This document shows, piece by piece, positions 1 through 11,500 of a DNA stretch of 64,000 nucleotides; within the stretch, counting starts at the first letter, position 1; every line of letters starts with the position of its first letter. This stretch comes from Caecitellus pseudoparvulus (lineage: Eukaryota > Bigyra: Bicosoecida). The stretch lies in NCBI GenBank assembly GCA_965644315.1, contig CBFFRQ010000030.1, positions 1 to 64,000 of the forward strand, given 5' to 3'. Position numbers and translations under genes: made by a program. The notes beneath the pieces are model-generated. The model worked only from the letters and a program-made list of their open reading frames with translations. It did not search any database and was not told the DNA's origin.

Positions 1-3000
1 TAACCCTAACCCTAACCCTAACCCTAACCCTAACCCTAACCCTAACCCTAACCCTAACCCTAACCCTAACCCTAACCCTAACCCTAACCCTAACCCTAAC
101 CCTAACCCTAACCCTAACCCTAACCCTAACCCTAACCCTAACCCTAACCCTAACCCTAACCCTAACCCTAACCCTAACCCTAACCCTAACCCTAACCCTA
201 ACCCTAACCCTAACCCTAACCCTAACCCTAACCCTAACCCTAACCCTAACCCTAACCCTAACCCTAACCCTAACCCTAACCCTAACCCTAACCCTAACCC
301 TAACCCTAACCCTAACCCTAACCCTAACCCTAACCCTAACCCTAACCCTAACCCTAACCCTAACCCTAACCCTAACCCTAACCCTAACCCTAACCCTAAC
401 CCTAACCCTAACCCTAACCCTAACCCTAACCCTAACCCTAACCCTAACCCTAACCCTAACCCTAACCCTAACCCTAACCCTAACCCTAACCCTAACCCTA
501 ACCCTAACCCTAACCCTAACCCTAACCCTAACCCTAACCCTAACCCTAACCCTAACCCTAACCCTAACCCTAACCCTAACCCTAACCCTAACCCTAACCC
601 TAACCCTAACCCTAACCCTAACCCTAACCCTAACCCTAACCCTAACCCTAACCCTAACCCTAACCCTAACCCTAACCCTAACCCTAACCCTAACCCTAAC
701 CCTAACCCTAACCCTAACCCTAACCCTAACCCTAACCCTAACCCTAACCCTAACCCTAACCCTAACCCTAACCCTAACCCTAACCCTAACCCTAACCCTA
801 ACCCTAACCCTAACCCTAACCCTAACCCTAACCCTAACCCTAACCCTAACCCTAACCCTAACCCTAACCCTAACCCTAACCCTAACCCTAACCCTAACCC
901 TAACCCTAACCCTAACCCTAACCCTAACCCTAACCCTAACCCTAACCCTAACCCTAACCCTAACCCTAACCCTAACCCTAACCCTAACCCTAACCCTAAC
1001 CCTAACCCTAACCCTAACCCTAACCCTAACCCTAACCCTAACCCTAACCCTAACCCTAACCCTAACCCTAACCCTAACCCTAACCCTAACCCTAACCCTA
1101 ACCCTAACCCTAACCCTAACCCTAACCCTAACCCTAACCCTAACCCTAACCCTAACCCTAACCCTAACCCTAACCCTAACCCTAACCCTAACCCTAACCC
1201 TAACCCTAACCCTAACCCTAACCCTAACCCTAACCCTAACCCTAACCCTAACCCTAACCCTAACCCTAACCCTAACCCTAACCCTAACCCTAACCCTAAC
1301 CCTAACCCTAACCCTAACCCTAACCCTAACCCTAACCCTAACCCTAACCCTAACCCTAACCCTAACCCTAACCCTAACCCTAACCCTAACCCTAACCCTA
1401 ACCCTAACCCTAACCCTAACCCTAACCCTAACCCTAACCCTAACCCTAACCCTAACCCTAACCCTAACCCTAACCCTAACCCTAACCCTAACCCTAACCC
1501 TAACCCTAACCCTAACCCTAACCCTAACCCTAACCCTAACCCTAACCCTAACCCTAACCCTAACCCTAACCCTAACCCTAACCCTAACCCTAACCCTAAC
1601 CCTAACCCTAACCCTAACCCTAACCCTAACCCTAACCCTAACCCTAACCCTAACCCTAACCCTAACCCTAACCCTAACCCTAACCCTAACCCTAACCCTA
1701 ACCCTAACCCTAACCCTAACCCTAACCCTAACCCTAACCCTAACCCTAACCCTAACCCTAACCCTAACCCTAACCCTAACCCTAACCCTAACCCTAACCC
1801 TAACCCTAACCCTAACCCTAACCCTAACCCTAACCCTAACCCTAACCCTAACCCTAACCCTAACCCTAACCCTAACCCTAACCCTAACCCTAACCCTAAC
1901 CCTAACCCTAACCCTAACCCTAACCCTAACCCTAACCCTAACCCTAACCCTAACCCTAACCCTAACCCTAACCCTAACCCTAACCCTAACCCTAACCCTA
2001 ACCCTAACCCTAACCCTAACCCTAACCCTAACCCTAACCCTAACCCTAACCCTAACCCTAACCCTAACCCTAACCCTAACCCTAACCCTAACCCTAACCC
2101 TAACCCTAACCCTAACCCTAACCCTAACCCTAACCCTAACCCTAACCCTAACCCTAACCCTAACCCTAACCCTAACCCTAACCCTAACCCTAACCCTAAC
2201 CCTAACCCTAACCCTAACCCTAACCCTAACCCTAACCCTAACCCTAACCCTAACCCTAACCCTAACCCTAACCCTAACCCTAACCCTAACCCTAACCCTA
2301 ACCCTAACCCTAACCCTAACCCTAACCCTAACCCTAACCCTAACCCTAACCCTAACCCTAACCCTAACCCTAACCCTAACCCTAACCCTAACCCTAACCC
2401 TAACCCTAACCCTAACCCTAACCCTAACCCTAACCCTAACCCTAACCCTAACCCTAACCCTAACCCTAACCCTAACCCTAACCCTAACCCTAACCCTAAC
2501 CCTAACCCTAACCCTAACCCTAACCCTAACCCTAACCCTAACCCTAACCCTAACCCTAACCCTAACCCTAACCCTAACCCTAACCCTAACCCTAACCCTA
2601 ACCCTAACCCTAACCCTAACCCTAACCCTAACCCTAACCCTAACCCTAACCCTAACCCTAACCCTAACCCTAACCCTAACCCTAACCCTAACCCTAACCC
2701 TAACCCTAACCCTAACCCTAACCCTAACCCTAACCCTAACCCTAACCCTAACCCTAACCCTAACCCTAACCCTAACCCTAACCCTAACCCTAACCCTAAC
2801 CCTAACCCTAACCCTAACCCTAACCCTAACCCTAACCCTAACCCTAACCCTAACCCTAACCCTAACCCTAACCCTAACCCTAACCCTAACCCTAACCCTA
2901 ACCCTAACCCTAACCCTAACCCTAACCCTAACCCTAACCCTAACCCTAACCCTAACCCTAACCCTAACCCTAACCCTAACCCTAACCCTAACCCTAACCC

Positions 3001-5356
3001 TAACCCTAACCCTAACCCTAACCCTAACCCTAACCCTAACCCTAACCCTAACCCTAACCCTAACCCTAACCCTAACCCTAACCCTAACCCTAACCCTAAC
3101 CCTAACCCTAACCCTAACCCTAACCCTAACCCTAACCCTAACCCTAACCCTAACCCTAACCCTAACCCTAACCCTAACCCTAACCCTAACCCTAACCCTA
3201 ACCCTAACCCTAACCCTAACCCTAACCCTAACCCTAACCCTAACCCTAACCCTAACCCTAACCCTAACCCTAACCCTAACCCTAACCCTAACCCTAACCC
3301 TAACCCTAACCCTAACCCTAACCCTAACCCTAACCCTAACCCTAACCCTAACCCTAACCCTAACCCTAACCCTAACCCTAACCCTAACCCTAACCCTAAC
3401 CCTAACCCTAACCCTAACCCTAACCCTAACCCTAACCCTAACCCTAACCCTAACCCTAACCCTAACCCTAACCCTAACCCTAACCCTAACCCTAACCCTA
3501 ACCCTAACCCTAACCCTAACCCTAACCCTAACCCTAACCCTAACCCTAACCCTAACCCTAACCCTAACCCTAACCCTAACCCTAACCCTAACCCTAACCC
3601 TAACCCTAACCCTAACCCTAACCCTAACCCTAACCCTAACCCTAACCCTAACCCTAACCCTAACCCTAACCCTAACCCTAACCCTAACCCTAACCCTAAC
3701 CCTAACCCTAACCCTAACCCTAACCCTAACCCTAACCCTAACCCTAACCCTAACCCTAACCCTAACCCTAACCCTAACCCTAACCCTAACCCTAACCCTA
3801 ACCCTAACCCTAACCCTAACCCTAACCCTAACCCTAACCCTAACCCTAACCCTAACCCTAACCCTAACCCTAACCCTAACCCTAACCCTAACCCTAACCC
3901 TAACCCTAACCCTAACCCTAACCCTAACCCTAACCCTAACCCTAACCCTAACCCTAACCCTAACCCTAACCCTAACCCTAACCCTAACCCTAACCCTAAC
4001 CCTAACCCTAACCCTAACCCTAACCCTAACCCTAACCCTAACCCTAACCCTAACCCTAACCCTAACCCTAACCCTAACCCTAACCCTAACCCTAACCCTA
4101 ACCCTAACCCTAACCCTAACCCTAACCCTAACCCTAACCCTAACCCTAACCCTAACCCTAACCCTAACCCTAACCCTAACCCTAACCCTAACCCTAACCC
4201 TAACCCTAACCCTAACCCTAACCCTAACCCTAACCCTAACCCTAACCCTAACCCTAACCCTAACCCTAACCCTAACCCTAACCCTAACCCTAACCCTAAC
4301 CCTAACCCTAACCCTAACCCTAACCCTAACCCTAACCCTAACCCTAACCCTAACCCTAACCCTAACCCTAACCCTAACCCTAACCCTAACCCTAACCCTA
4401 ACCCTAACCCTAACCCTAACCCTAACCCTAACCCTAACCCTAACCCTAACCCTAACCCTAACCCTAACCCTAACCCTAACCCTAACCCTAACCCTAACCC
4501 TAACCCTAACCCTAACCCTAACCCTAACCCTAACCCTAACCCTAACCCTAACCCTAACCCTAACCCTAACCCTAACCCTAACCCTAACCCTAACCCTAAC
4601 CCTAACCCTAACCCTAACCCTAACCCTAACCCTAACCCTAACCCTAACCCTAACCCTAACCCTAACCCTAACCCTAACCCTAACCCTAACCCTAACCCTA
4701 ACCCTAACCCTAACCCTAACCCTAACCCTAACCCTAACCCTAACCCTAACCCTAACCCTAACCCTAACCCTAACCCTAACCCTAACCCTAACCCTAACCC
4801 TAACCCTAACCCTAACCCTAACCCTAACCCTAACCCTAACCCTAACCCTAACCCTAACCCTAACCCTAACCCTAACCCTAACCCTAACCCTAACCCTAAC
4901 CCTAACCCTAACCCTAACCCTAACCCTAACCCTAACCCTAACCCTAACCCTAACCCTAACCCTAACCCTAACCCTAACCCTAACCCTAACCCTAACCCTA
5001 ACCCTAACCCTAACCCTAACCCTAACCCTAACCCTAACCCTAACCCTAACCCTAACCCTAACCCTAACCCTAACCCTAACCCTAACCCTAACCCTAACCC
5101 TAACCCTAACCCTAACCCTAACCCTAACCCTAACCCTAACCCTAACCCTAACCCTAACCCTAACCCTAACCCTAACCCTAACCCTAACCCTAACCCTAAC
5201 CCTAACCCTAACCCTAACCCTAACCCTAACCCTAACCCTAACCCTAACCCTAACCCTAACCCTAACCCTAACCCTAACCCTAACCCTAACCCTAACCCTA
5301 ACCCTAACCCTAACCCTAACCCTAACCCTAACCCTAACCCTAACCCTAACCCTAAC
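1..5356. repeat. Telomeric repeat array (TAACCC)n
   Basis: About 893 uninterrupted copies of the 6-base unit TAACCC, the C-rich strand of a TTAGGG telomere, start at the first base of the window. This orientation at the 5' end of the + strand is that of a left chromosome end, so the terminus seems to be captured. I saw no variant unit anywhere in the array. The array stops at a clean boundary against the first retrotransposon. Confidence 0.98.
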
Positions 5357-5480
5357 TTTCCAAATGTCAAGCTAATCACAAGTTGTGAAGTGCTAACATT
5401 GCCTAATCCAGGCGCTCGTGCACCCAAGTGTGGTGTTGCACAGTGCTTGCTGGTTGGGTGGTGCGCACCGGGGCGGGGTA

Positions 5481-5495
5481 GTGCGAATTCCGCAC
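5481..5495 (+). promoter_or_regulatory. Conserved 5' UTR hairpin, copy 1
   Basis: The sequence GTGCGAATTCCGCAC has a 5-bp stem (GTGCG/CGCAC) and a 5-base loop, about 85 bases upstream of the ATG. The identical 15-mer lies upstream of the ATG in copies 2 and 3 although the surrounding UTR has diverged. It could be an RNA structural or promoter element. The role is inferred. Confidence 0.4.
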
Positions 5496-5579
5496 ACCAT
5501 CGCACCGTGGCTCCCAGTTTGCGCCCTCGGTCGGGGCATGCACCTGGGATCGACATCAAAAGCATCATTGACAAGCATC

Positions 5580-7663
5580 ATGAACGCCCAAGTGGATCAA
5601 GTCCTGGGGGTCCTCTTCGTGGAGGGGTGCCTGAAGCGCAAGCAAGTGCTCGGCCCCAGAACAGGTGTCTTCACTGACATGCCACGTCGGGGTGCCGCAC
5701 GCACCTTCGAGCTTGGAGGACCCCTGCCCAAGACTGATCATGATAGTTCATCTTCGGCACGGGACATGTGGCTCGAGGTCTATGGGGAAGCCGCCGAACG
5801 GCTGATCCCAGGGCTGAGTGCGGAATTCGGCAACGCCAATGCGGCCCTGCGCCAGGGACCCACCGGATCGCCAACCATCCTCGTCACGCTCGGAAGTGAG
5901 GGTGATTCACCAACAGTGGCACGTCAACTTCGCATTCTTGCTGCTCAAGAGGACGACTTCGCCATTCGAGTCGGCCAAGGTGGGTTCGTCGCCGTGGCCT
6001 ACACCAACACCAAGCAGTTCGCATCGGCGAAGGCGAAAGTGAAGGTGAAGGCCCACCCCACCGCCATCCAAGTGGCCCACCAAGTGACCAAGGAAGCAAC
6101 CGAAATCGCCTGCCAGTCAGGTGATGTTGCCAAGGTCATGTGCCTCGTTAGGTCCCACTTCGACCATGGCCCCGTGCCAGCCCAAGCCGTCCGTCCCAGT
6201 GTCAGACAATCCGTCCCCTCCGAGGGTGATGCACCTGTCGACACCAAGACACCATCGACCTGGACTGACACTCAGCTCGACAAGGCACCGAAGAAGAAGA
6301 AGACCCGTCGAGGCAAGCGAGGAAAGGGCAAGTCAGCCGGACGATCCCTCACCTTCGAGGACGTCTTCATCAAGAACGTCCGGCCACCTGCACCTCGACC
6401 AACCTCACCACCTGCCACCCAAGGCTCACCCAAAGATACCGTCACCACCCCTGTGGTGCATGCCATGTTGCCTTCATCAAGGGTGCAGCGGGGCGTCGAC
6501 CGCAAGTGGCCGTCCCCCACCCCGTCGGGCGAGGCAAGCCCCGAGGTGCACCGGTATCGGCCGTCTGCAGCAGCAGCATGGGAGGTGATCACAAGGGTGG
6601 TGCCTCTTCATGACAGTGTGCGGACACCCGAGCACCTGGCCGAGTACCCCATCAAGCCTGGCCCTCTGGCCGACCTGCTGTCATCGACCCACGTGTACTC
6701 TAACGTGGGGGGCGGGCCTGTGTCCAGGCCTGTCTCGAGACGGCAGCAGGGGAGAGGGTCTTCGAGGCTGGGGACCTCCTCCTACTCCAGCATGCAGCCA
6801 CCATCAACGCTGCCCAGCTTGCCTTCAAGCACATGGTCAGGCAGCTGGAGGGGGTGGTCAGTGACTCGTCCAGCTCGGACATCATGGACGTCGGCCAGAA
6901 GCCACCCTCCCCCTTCCGCTCAGACGGGCAACGGGTGGCCGTCTTCCGCAACATGCTGCACCAGCACTCGCCGGATGACACCTTCCTGGCCCCAGGTACA
7001 CCACCAGTCCTGCTTCCCGGCCTGCACCTGCTCATCGACCGCATCAACCAAGGGTACCGTGCCCCAGCCGGGCATGATGACCTTGGCCAGGCCGGCGTCG
7101 ACCCCAGCCAGGTTGATGAAGAGGGTGACCAAGAGGGGCACCTCGACGGAGTGCTGTATGCCTTCGCACTTCGAGAGGTGTGGACCGACAACACGGCCCA
7201 TCTGCAGCTCATCCTCGTCGACCATGATCGAGGCAAGCTGGTGCTGTGGAACCCCGACATCCCTGACCTCCATGACGAGCTGCCCCTGCACAAGTGCATG
7301 ACCCGGCTGGCAGCCGAAGGCATCAACGTCTTGTACCGGATCTGGACCACACCCGAGGCGGGCAGTCCAGCACCCTTCCGGGACAGGCTTCGAGGGGCAC
7401 TCCAGTCTCTCCGAGATGACTTCCCCCCCCTGCCTCACAAGGCCACCGACGGCACCGTGCACCCCCAGACCCTCATCGCTGGCAAGGGCACAAGGGTGGC
7501 CATGCCTCATGGGCGGATGACCCGACAGCAGGCCGCCACCCTGGAGGCTGAGGTCAAGGACCCCCTCAAGCGGCTGGTGCCTGAAGACGGCGAGGGTCGC
7601 CTGCCCAAGGTCAAGGATGTGCCCCACATCTCGATCGGGCAGATGGGTGGACGCCTGATGTAA
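5580..7663 (+). pseudogene. N-terminal-domain protein of telomeric retroelement copy 1, frameshifted
   Basis: Reading begins at ATG 5580, the counterpart of ATG 8506 in copy 2, and both proteins soon share the motif FTDMPRRGAARTFELGG. Alignment with copy 2 holds to about 6705. There the frame changes inside a G run, and the matching frame continues (CVQACLETAAG, then PPVLLPGLHLL, LVLWNPD and LHKCM) to a TAA at 7661-7663. The frame ends where copy 2 enters its endonuclease. A lysine/arginine-rich segment lies near 6290-6330. The function is unknown; a gag-like or RNA-binding role is inference from its place in the element. The single frame break is in a homopolymer and may be a sequencing error. 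A GTAAGT follows near the stop, but no partner exon was found. Confidence 0.65.
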
Positions 7664-8278
7664 GTCACCTGTGGGGGCATACTCCCTGTGCCACACATGA
7701 CTGAAGCTTTGTGTCGCGACCGACGCACATAGCTGACATCGGACATTGGAAAGTCCAACCCAACCTCACCATCACCAACCCAACATCGATACCAACACAT
7801 CAGGACTCGGCTCAGTGGAAGGGGAAGGCACTTGCAGCAAGATCTGTGAGGCCGCCCCCAAACCTGAGCCGAAGGGACAGCCGGGCTGGGTCGTGTGCTT
7901 GCATCTCAGCAACACCCAGTCCGTGTCGAGTCCATATCCTCCAGCCCACACCGCCACCCAAGCCAAGCAAGTCGGGTCTCCACCCCTGGACATCGGACCG
8001 AGACGGACGAGACTGGACTGGACGGACAAGACAAGAGTGGACCGAGACCTGGACCTACACCTCAAGACCATCCCACCGGGGCGGGCGCTGAAGCGCCAAG
8101 ACAGACGGCGACTTATACAACGGACACGAGTCTGTGCTAGTCGCAAAGCCGTGCAAGCGGTGCCGTCGTGGTGTCTGTGTCACTGCATTCTGTTGTGGCG
8201 CAGGTGGCACCACATGTCCAAGCCCAAGCTGTACCATGATGTAGCCTGCATGGAGGCAATCTGCAATGCATTGAGTAG

Positions 8279-8294
8279 CTAACCCTAACCCTAA
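8279..8294. repeat. Telomeric spacer between elements 1 and 2
   Basis: CTAACCCTAACCCTAA, about 2.5 telomere units, lies exactly between the tail of copy 1 and the head of copy 2. It is what remains if the incoming element was primed from a short telomeric 3' end. Confidence 0.9.
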
Positions 8295-8298
8295 TGTC

Positions 8299-8314
8299 AA
8301 CCTAATCATAGGTT
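8299..8314 (+). repeat. Terminal palindrome at element 5' end, copy 2
   Basis: AACCTAATCATAGGTT is an inverted repeat (AACCTA/TAGGTT, loop ATCA) four bases inside the 5' end of the element. The arms resemble telomeric sequence. The same palindrome is in copy 3 at 16055-16070, while copy 1 has only a degenerate form. Confidence 0.5.
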
Positions 8315-8409
8315 GTGCATTGCTAACATTGCCTAATCCAGGCGCTCGTGCACCCAAGTGTGGTGTTGCACAGTGTTTGGGTTGGCAGTGCAGCGCGCGG
8401 GTGGCAGCT

Positions 8410-8424
8410 GTGCGAATTCCGCAC
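8410..8424 (+). promoter_or_regulatory. Conserved 5' UTR hairpin, copy 2
   Basis: The same 15-base GTGCG-loop-CGCAC hairpin as in copy 1, about 80 bases upstream of ATG 8506. Confidence 0.4.
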
Positions 8425-8505
8425 GCCATCACACCAGCGCAAGCAGTGTGCACTCCCCGCGGGAGTCTGCACCTGTGGATACCTGCATCACGTTCCATCA
8501 TCACC

Positions 8506-11500
8506 ATGGAAGCCAAGACAAGTCAAGTACTGGGTGCGCTCTTCGTGGATAAGTGCATTGCTGCGCGAGCAATGCGTGGACCAAGAACGGGCGGATTTAC
8601 TGACATGCCGCGCCGAGGCGCTGCACGAACGTTTGAGCTTGGCGGAGTGCCCATCGACGAAGACCCTTCAACATCTTCATCAACAATCCGAGATTCCTGG
8701 CTTCAAGTCTTTGGTGAGGCGGCGGAGGCCCAGTTCCCTGGCATCTGTGCGGAAGTTGGGCGTGGTGCAGCGGCGTTGCGCCGCCCACAAGGAACCCCAG
8801 CTGCCCTGCTAGTCTCGCTTGGCGGAGGAAGTGCCAGCGCAGAGCTGGCACGGAGCATACGCGAAGCAGCAGCACGTGAGGACGACTTCACTGTGCGCCT
8901 TGGACGAGGTGGCTTCATGGCTGTGGTGTTTCCAGACACACGCCAGTTCGCCAACGCCAAGGCCAAGGTGCAGGTGACTGCCTCGGCCCCAGTGCTCAAG
9001 GCGGCCCACCTCCTGATGCCCCAAGCCACGAAGATTGCTGTTGAGACAGGTGACGTAAGCTCAGTCGTGAAGCTCGTCAAGTCCCATCTTCATGGCCACT
9101 CGCCGCCTGCTCGTCAAGACCGCCACTTCGTCCGACATTCCGTCCCCGTCAAGGGCGACGCCGCTGTCGACAAAGTGAACCGGCCTGCTCCACCCAAGCC
9201 TGCCCACACTGCTCATCATGTGCCAGGCAAGCGCAAGAAGGTACGCCGAGGACAGCGCTCGAAGTCTTCGAAGCCATCCAATGTCGTGCCAGGACGAACG
9301 TTCGCTGACCTCTTCAAGACTCCCCCGTCCGAGCCCTCAGCAAGCCGACGCCCCTTCCGTACAGTGATGCCTGCCCCCACCACTTCACCGCGACCCACGA
9401 CGGAGGTTGTCCTTCCATCCTCTCGGGTGCGCACTGGGGCTAGCACGCGATGGGACCAACCGCCAACTGCTGAGCAAGACTCAAAGCAACAACACCATGC
9501 CCAGTCAGCAGCCCAACCCGCTCAGGCACCCAGCACTGAAACGGCCAGGACTTTGTTTGTTGGTGCAGACAAGCCAAGTGTCAAGTCTGAACCGCAGGCA
9601 TGCGACACGTTGGACATGCCAGACTCATCACCACCCTCCCCAGGAATCGTTGAAGTCGTTCGGATGGAAGACTGCAGCAGGCTCCCAGCGGATCTCCCAA
9701 GACACAGAATCCCAACTGGGTCCCCGCTGGAACGCCTCCTTGCATCAAGCACAGTAGCTGGCAACCTTTCCGAGCGCCACTGTGTGCAAGCATGTCTGGA
9801 AACTGCAGCGGGTGCTCAGGTGCTGGAGCCCGAGGATCTTCTCCTCCTCCAACACGCAGCCACAGTGGAAGCAGCGCAACGCGCATTCAAAACCCTGCGC
9901 AAGCGAGAGGCTGCAGCCCTGTCTGACTCGTCCAGCTCGGATGTCCAGTGCCTGGCGCCGACTAGAGGCGTGGCCTCTTCGGATCCCGAGGACCAGCTAG
10001 CAGCATTGGCCCGACTGCTGTACCGGTTCACTCCGGATGACTCGCTGCTGCAGCCCACGTCTCCCCCAGTGCTTCTGCCAGGTCTCCACATGCTGCTGAA
10101 CCGTATCAATGTTGGGCATGAAGACCTGCATGGCGGGAACAAGCACCATGGCGGTGTGAGTCCACAAGCGGTTGTGGACGAGGACGAGCAAGAGCGGTAC
10201 TTCCATGGCGTCCACTTCGCCTTTGCTCTCCACCGGCCCCAACAAGTCCACGCTGCCCACCTGACTCTCATACTGGCTGACCATGACCGTGGAGTCCTTG
10301 TCCTATGGAACCCAGACACACCTGATGCATGCACTGAGCTGCCCATGCACAAGTGTATGCAGAGACTCTACGATGACGCAGTGGACATGGTGTACAGAGT
10401 GTCGGCAACCCCCCACACCGGGAACCCAGTCCCTCTTTGTGACAGGATCCGAGACATATTCCACAGTCTGCGCCAGTCCTTCCCTCCCCTTCCCTTTGTG
10501 GACCACGAGGGGGCTGTCCACCTCAAGACGTTCATCGCGGGGAAGTCTACCAGGGTCACCATTCAAGCAGGCCGGCTCACTCGAGCACAGGCCTCTGCAG
10601 CAAGTGAGGCAAAGGAGCGCGACCCTCTGTTCCAACTCATTCCATCAGACGAGGATGCCATGCCCCCGAGGTGGGAGCAGAGTCCGTACACACCAGTGGG
10701 AAAGTCCAGCAGCATCCCAGTGTCGCTCGTGTCATGGAATGTTGCTGGGTCGTGTGGCCGCAACCTGCACAAGGTTCTCATCTGCGCCCAGTCTGTGTGC
10801 CTCCGTTCATCCAGACTGGTCCTCTGCCTCACGGAACCTGGTGGCCACGGCACACTTGACTCGGAAGTCATGGGGCTCCAATGTTTCAGGCCCTCCCCCC
10901 CAGATCGTCCACCCGGTCGCAGTGAAGTTGCGCTTCTGGTCGACCGTCGTCTACGCGCCACGCAGATAGTCAACCTTGGACTCGATGGGCGCTGTGTGGT
11001 CGCCTGCTCCATCCCCATGAAGCCAAGGCCCCTTGCTGTTATCGCGGCCTACGTGCCCAACTGGCACACGGCCCAGCGGAAGAAGCCACTTGCAGACCCA
11101 GACACTAAGCTGCCCCACCGCCAAGAGGTCTGGGAGCAGCTGGCCAACGCTGTAAAAAGTCTGCGAACCACGCATATGATCTCCCTCATGGGGGACCTCA
11201 ACTGCCATCCTGGTGATGGCGGACTTCCTGCTTGGGACGCAACATGCTGGCAGAACCGGACCGATGTCGCTGACCCCATCCCAGATGTCAAGGAGCTCGC
11301 AATCGTGTGCGAGCATGGTAACCTCGAGCCAGCCGGGCTCGCCGGGTGCTCCACCCATGCCACGAACGGCAGAGCCCTGGACCACATCCTTGTCTGCCCA
11401 CTGCTCAAGGCCCAGGTCAAGGTGCCACACACAGTGACGACAACCTTCTCCAGTGCAGGCAAGCAGAATCCGGAGAAGTCGATCCTGAGTGACCACTACC

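Larger units (their letters stand above)
5357..8278 (+). mobile_element. Telomere-embedded non-LTR element, copy 1 (short form without EN/RT)
   Basis: A 2.9-kb unit between the telomere array and a short telomeric spacer. Its first 100 bases match the 5' ends of copies 2 and 3, including the shared stretch GCTAACATTGCCTAATCCAG. Its tail ends in GCAATGCATTGAGTAG before CTAACCC, resembling the tails of the longer copies. It encodes only the N-terminal region of the family's protein and then passes into about 600 bases of non-coding 3' sequence. The endonuclease and reverse transcriptase found in copies 2 and 3 are absent. The protein is clearly diverged from copy 2, so this is another subfamily or an old deletion derivative that would need enzymes in trans. 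Confidence 0.85.

Noticed and set aside
1-5356. Regular short repeats that could be taken for a CRISPR or satellite array
   Set aside because: The unit is 6 bases with no spacers and is the canonical telomere repeat at a sequence end.
7660-7670. GTAAGT at the end of the copy-1 frame as a splice donor
   Set aside because: No matching acceptor that restores a frame was found; the stop codon is the simpler reading.
8320-8505. Extended N-terminus of retroelement ORF A
   Set aside because: It opens only at TTG and covers the conserved 5' UTR hairpin; ATG 8506 has a strong context and matches copy 1.
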